A DNA stretch of 64,000 nt from Ignavibacteriales bacterium. Its GTDB lineage: Bacteria; Bacteroidota; Ignavibacteria; Ignavibacteriales; Ignavibacteriaceae. Shown piece by piece: positions 63,918 to 64,000 of this stretch. The stretch is from positions 124,001 to 188,000 of the forward strand of contig JADJHL010000002.1 of NCBI GenBank assembly GCA_016707585.1, read 5' to 3'. Below the pieces are notes generated by a model that saw only the letters and a list, made by a program, of their open reading frames with translations, was not told the DNA's origin and ran no database searches. The position numbers were made by a program, and so were the translations under genes. The stretch's first letter is position 1, and each line of letters opens with the position of its first letter.

Positions 63918-64000
63918 CTAAAATTTTTCAGCTTCCTTTTGAAGCTCATTTAATTTTGTCTCACACTGTTCAATAACTTTTGAAGTCTCATCGTAACTTA
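63918..64000 (-). CDS. xseB: Probable exodeoxyribonuclease VII small subunit, C-terminal end
   Basis: The minus-strand frame is open from the window edge to a TAG at 63918-63920 and gives YDETSKVIEQCETKLNELQK followed by EAEKF. The pattern (glutamate-rich helix, Cys, then KLNELQKEAEK) is like the C-terminal helix of XseB. Only 27 codons are visible, so the name is tentative. It would be co-transcribed with lpxK. Confidence 0.5.
   Translation of the reverse strand, partial: SYDETSKVIEQCETKLNELQKEAEKF

Overview
The window is AT-rich bacterial DNA, densely packed with genes. It has the marks of the Bacteroidota/Chlorobi side of the FCB group and most resembles Ignavibacteria. The evidence is a secreted nuclease with a type IX secretion sorting tail (motif NYPNPFNPGTT), a TonB-dependent receptor with a carboxypeptidase-like N-terminal domain, LpxK (so a lipid A outer membrane), a CrtYcd-type lycopene cyclase, and many ATGA/TAATG gene junctions. 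I see no phage, insertion sequence, CRISPR array, rRNA or tRNA. The placement rests on family features, not on a marker-gene search.

Layout. 1-6.8 kb: a TonB receptor cut by the window edge, an ECF sigma/anti-sigma pair with FmdB and rhodanese genes, a cyclic-nucleotide-binding/GAF pseudo-kinase, and miaA broken by a one-base frameshift. 6.9-14.2 kb: glycosyltransferase, GlcD-type oxidase, a beta-propeller lipoprotein, cysS carrying an in-frame palindromic repeat, rluD and lspA; a G11-C-G24 tract lies just upstream of lspA. 14.2-20.9 kb: a minus-strand run yggS, divIVA-like, purine nucleoside phosphorylase, membrane coiled-coil protein, ileS (variant GxHH motif) and a DksA/TraR-like protein with a histone-like tail. 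21.2-33.3 kb: a possible small RNA with a strong terminator, pta, glutathione peroxidase, glgP, a divergent alkaline phosphatase, a secreted endonuclease, RidA, AlkD-like, a hydrolase and a Nudix enzyme.

33.4-41 kb is a compact eight-gene carotenoid operon (crtI, crtB, crtYcd, crtD, acyltransferase, glycosyltransferase, cruF, crtW). Together the genes predict a monocyclic 4-keto, 1'-hydroxy carotenoid of the deoxyflexixanthin type that is glycosylated and acylated, similar in logic to salinixanthin. Two sensor kinases follow on the other strand.

43.9-57.7 kb is the most unusual part. Two oligopeptide-type ABC permeases are joined by one-base stop/start overlaps to a 1200-residue Ser/Thr kinase-ATPase-TPR protein and then to a sigma-54-type activator. 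Next comes a small secreted protein made of eleven identical 16-residue repeats behind a sigma-54-like promoter, and then a 1217-residue secreted metalloprotease/propeller/barrel protein. The two ABC ATPases diverge from the permeases. I propose this as a candidate undescribed signalling or surface-protein system.

57.6-64 kb is housekeeping: ybaK, ispD, queA, ppdK (lysine-rich tail), lpxK and the end of a probable xseB. Short palindromic dispersed repeats are scattered between genes and have extended some open frames artificially (cysS and the AlkD-like gene); I corrected those starts.
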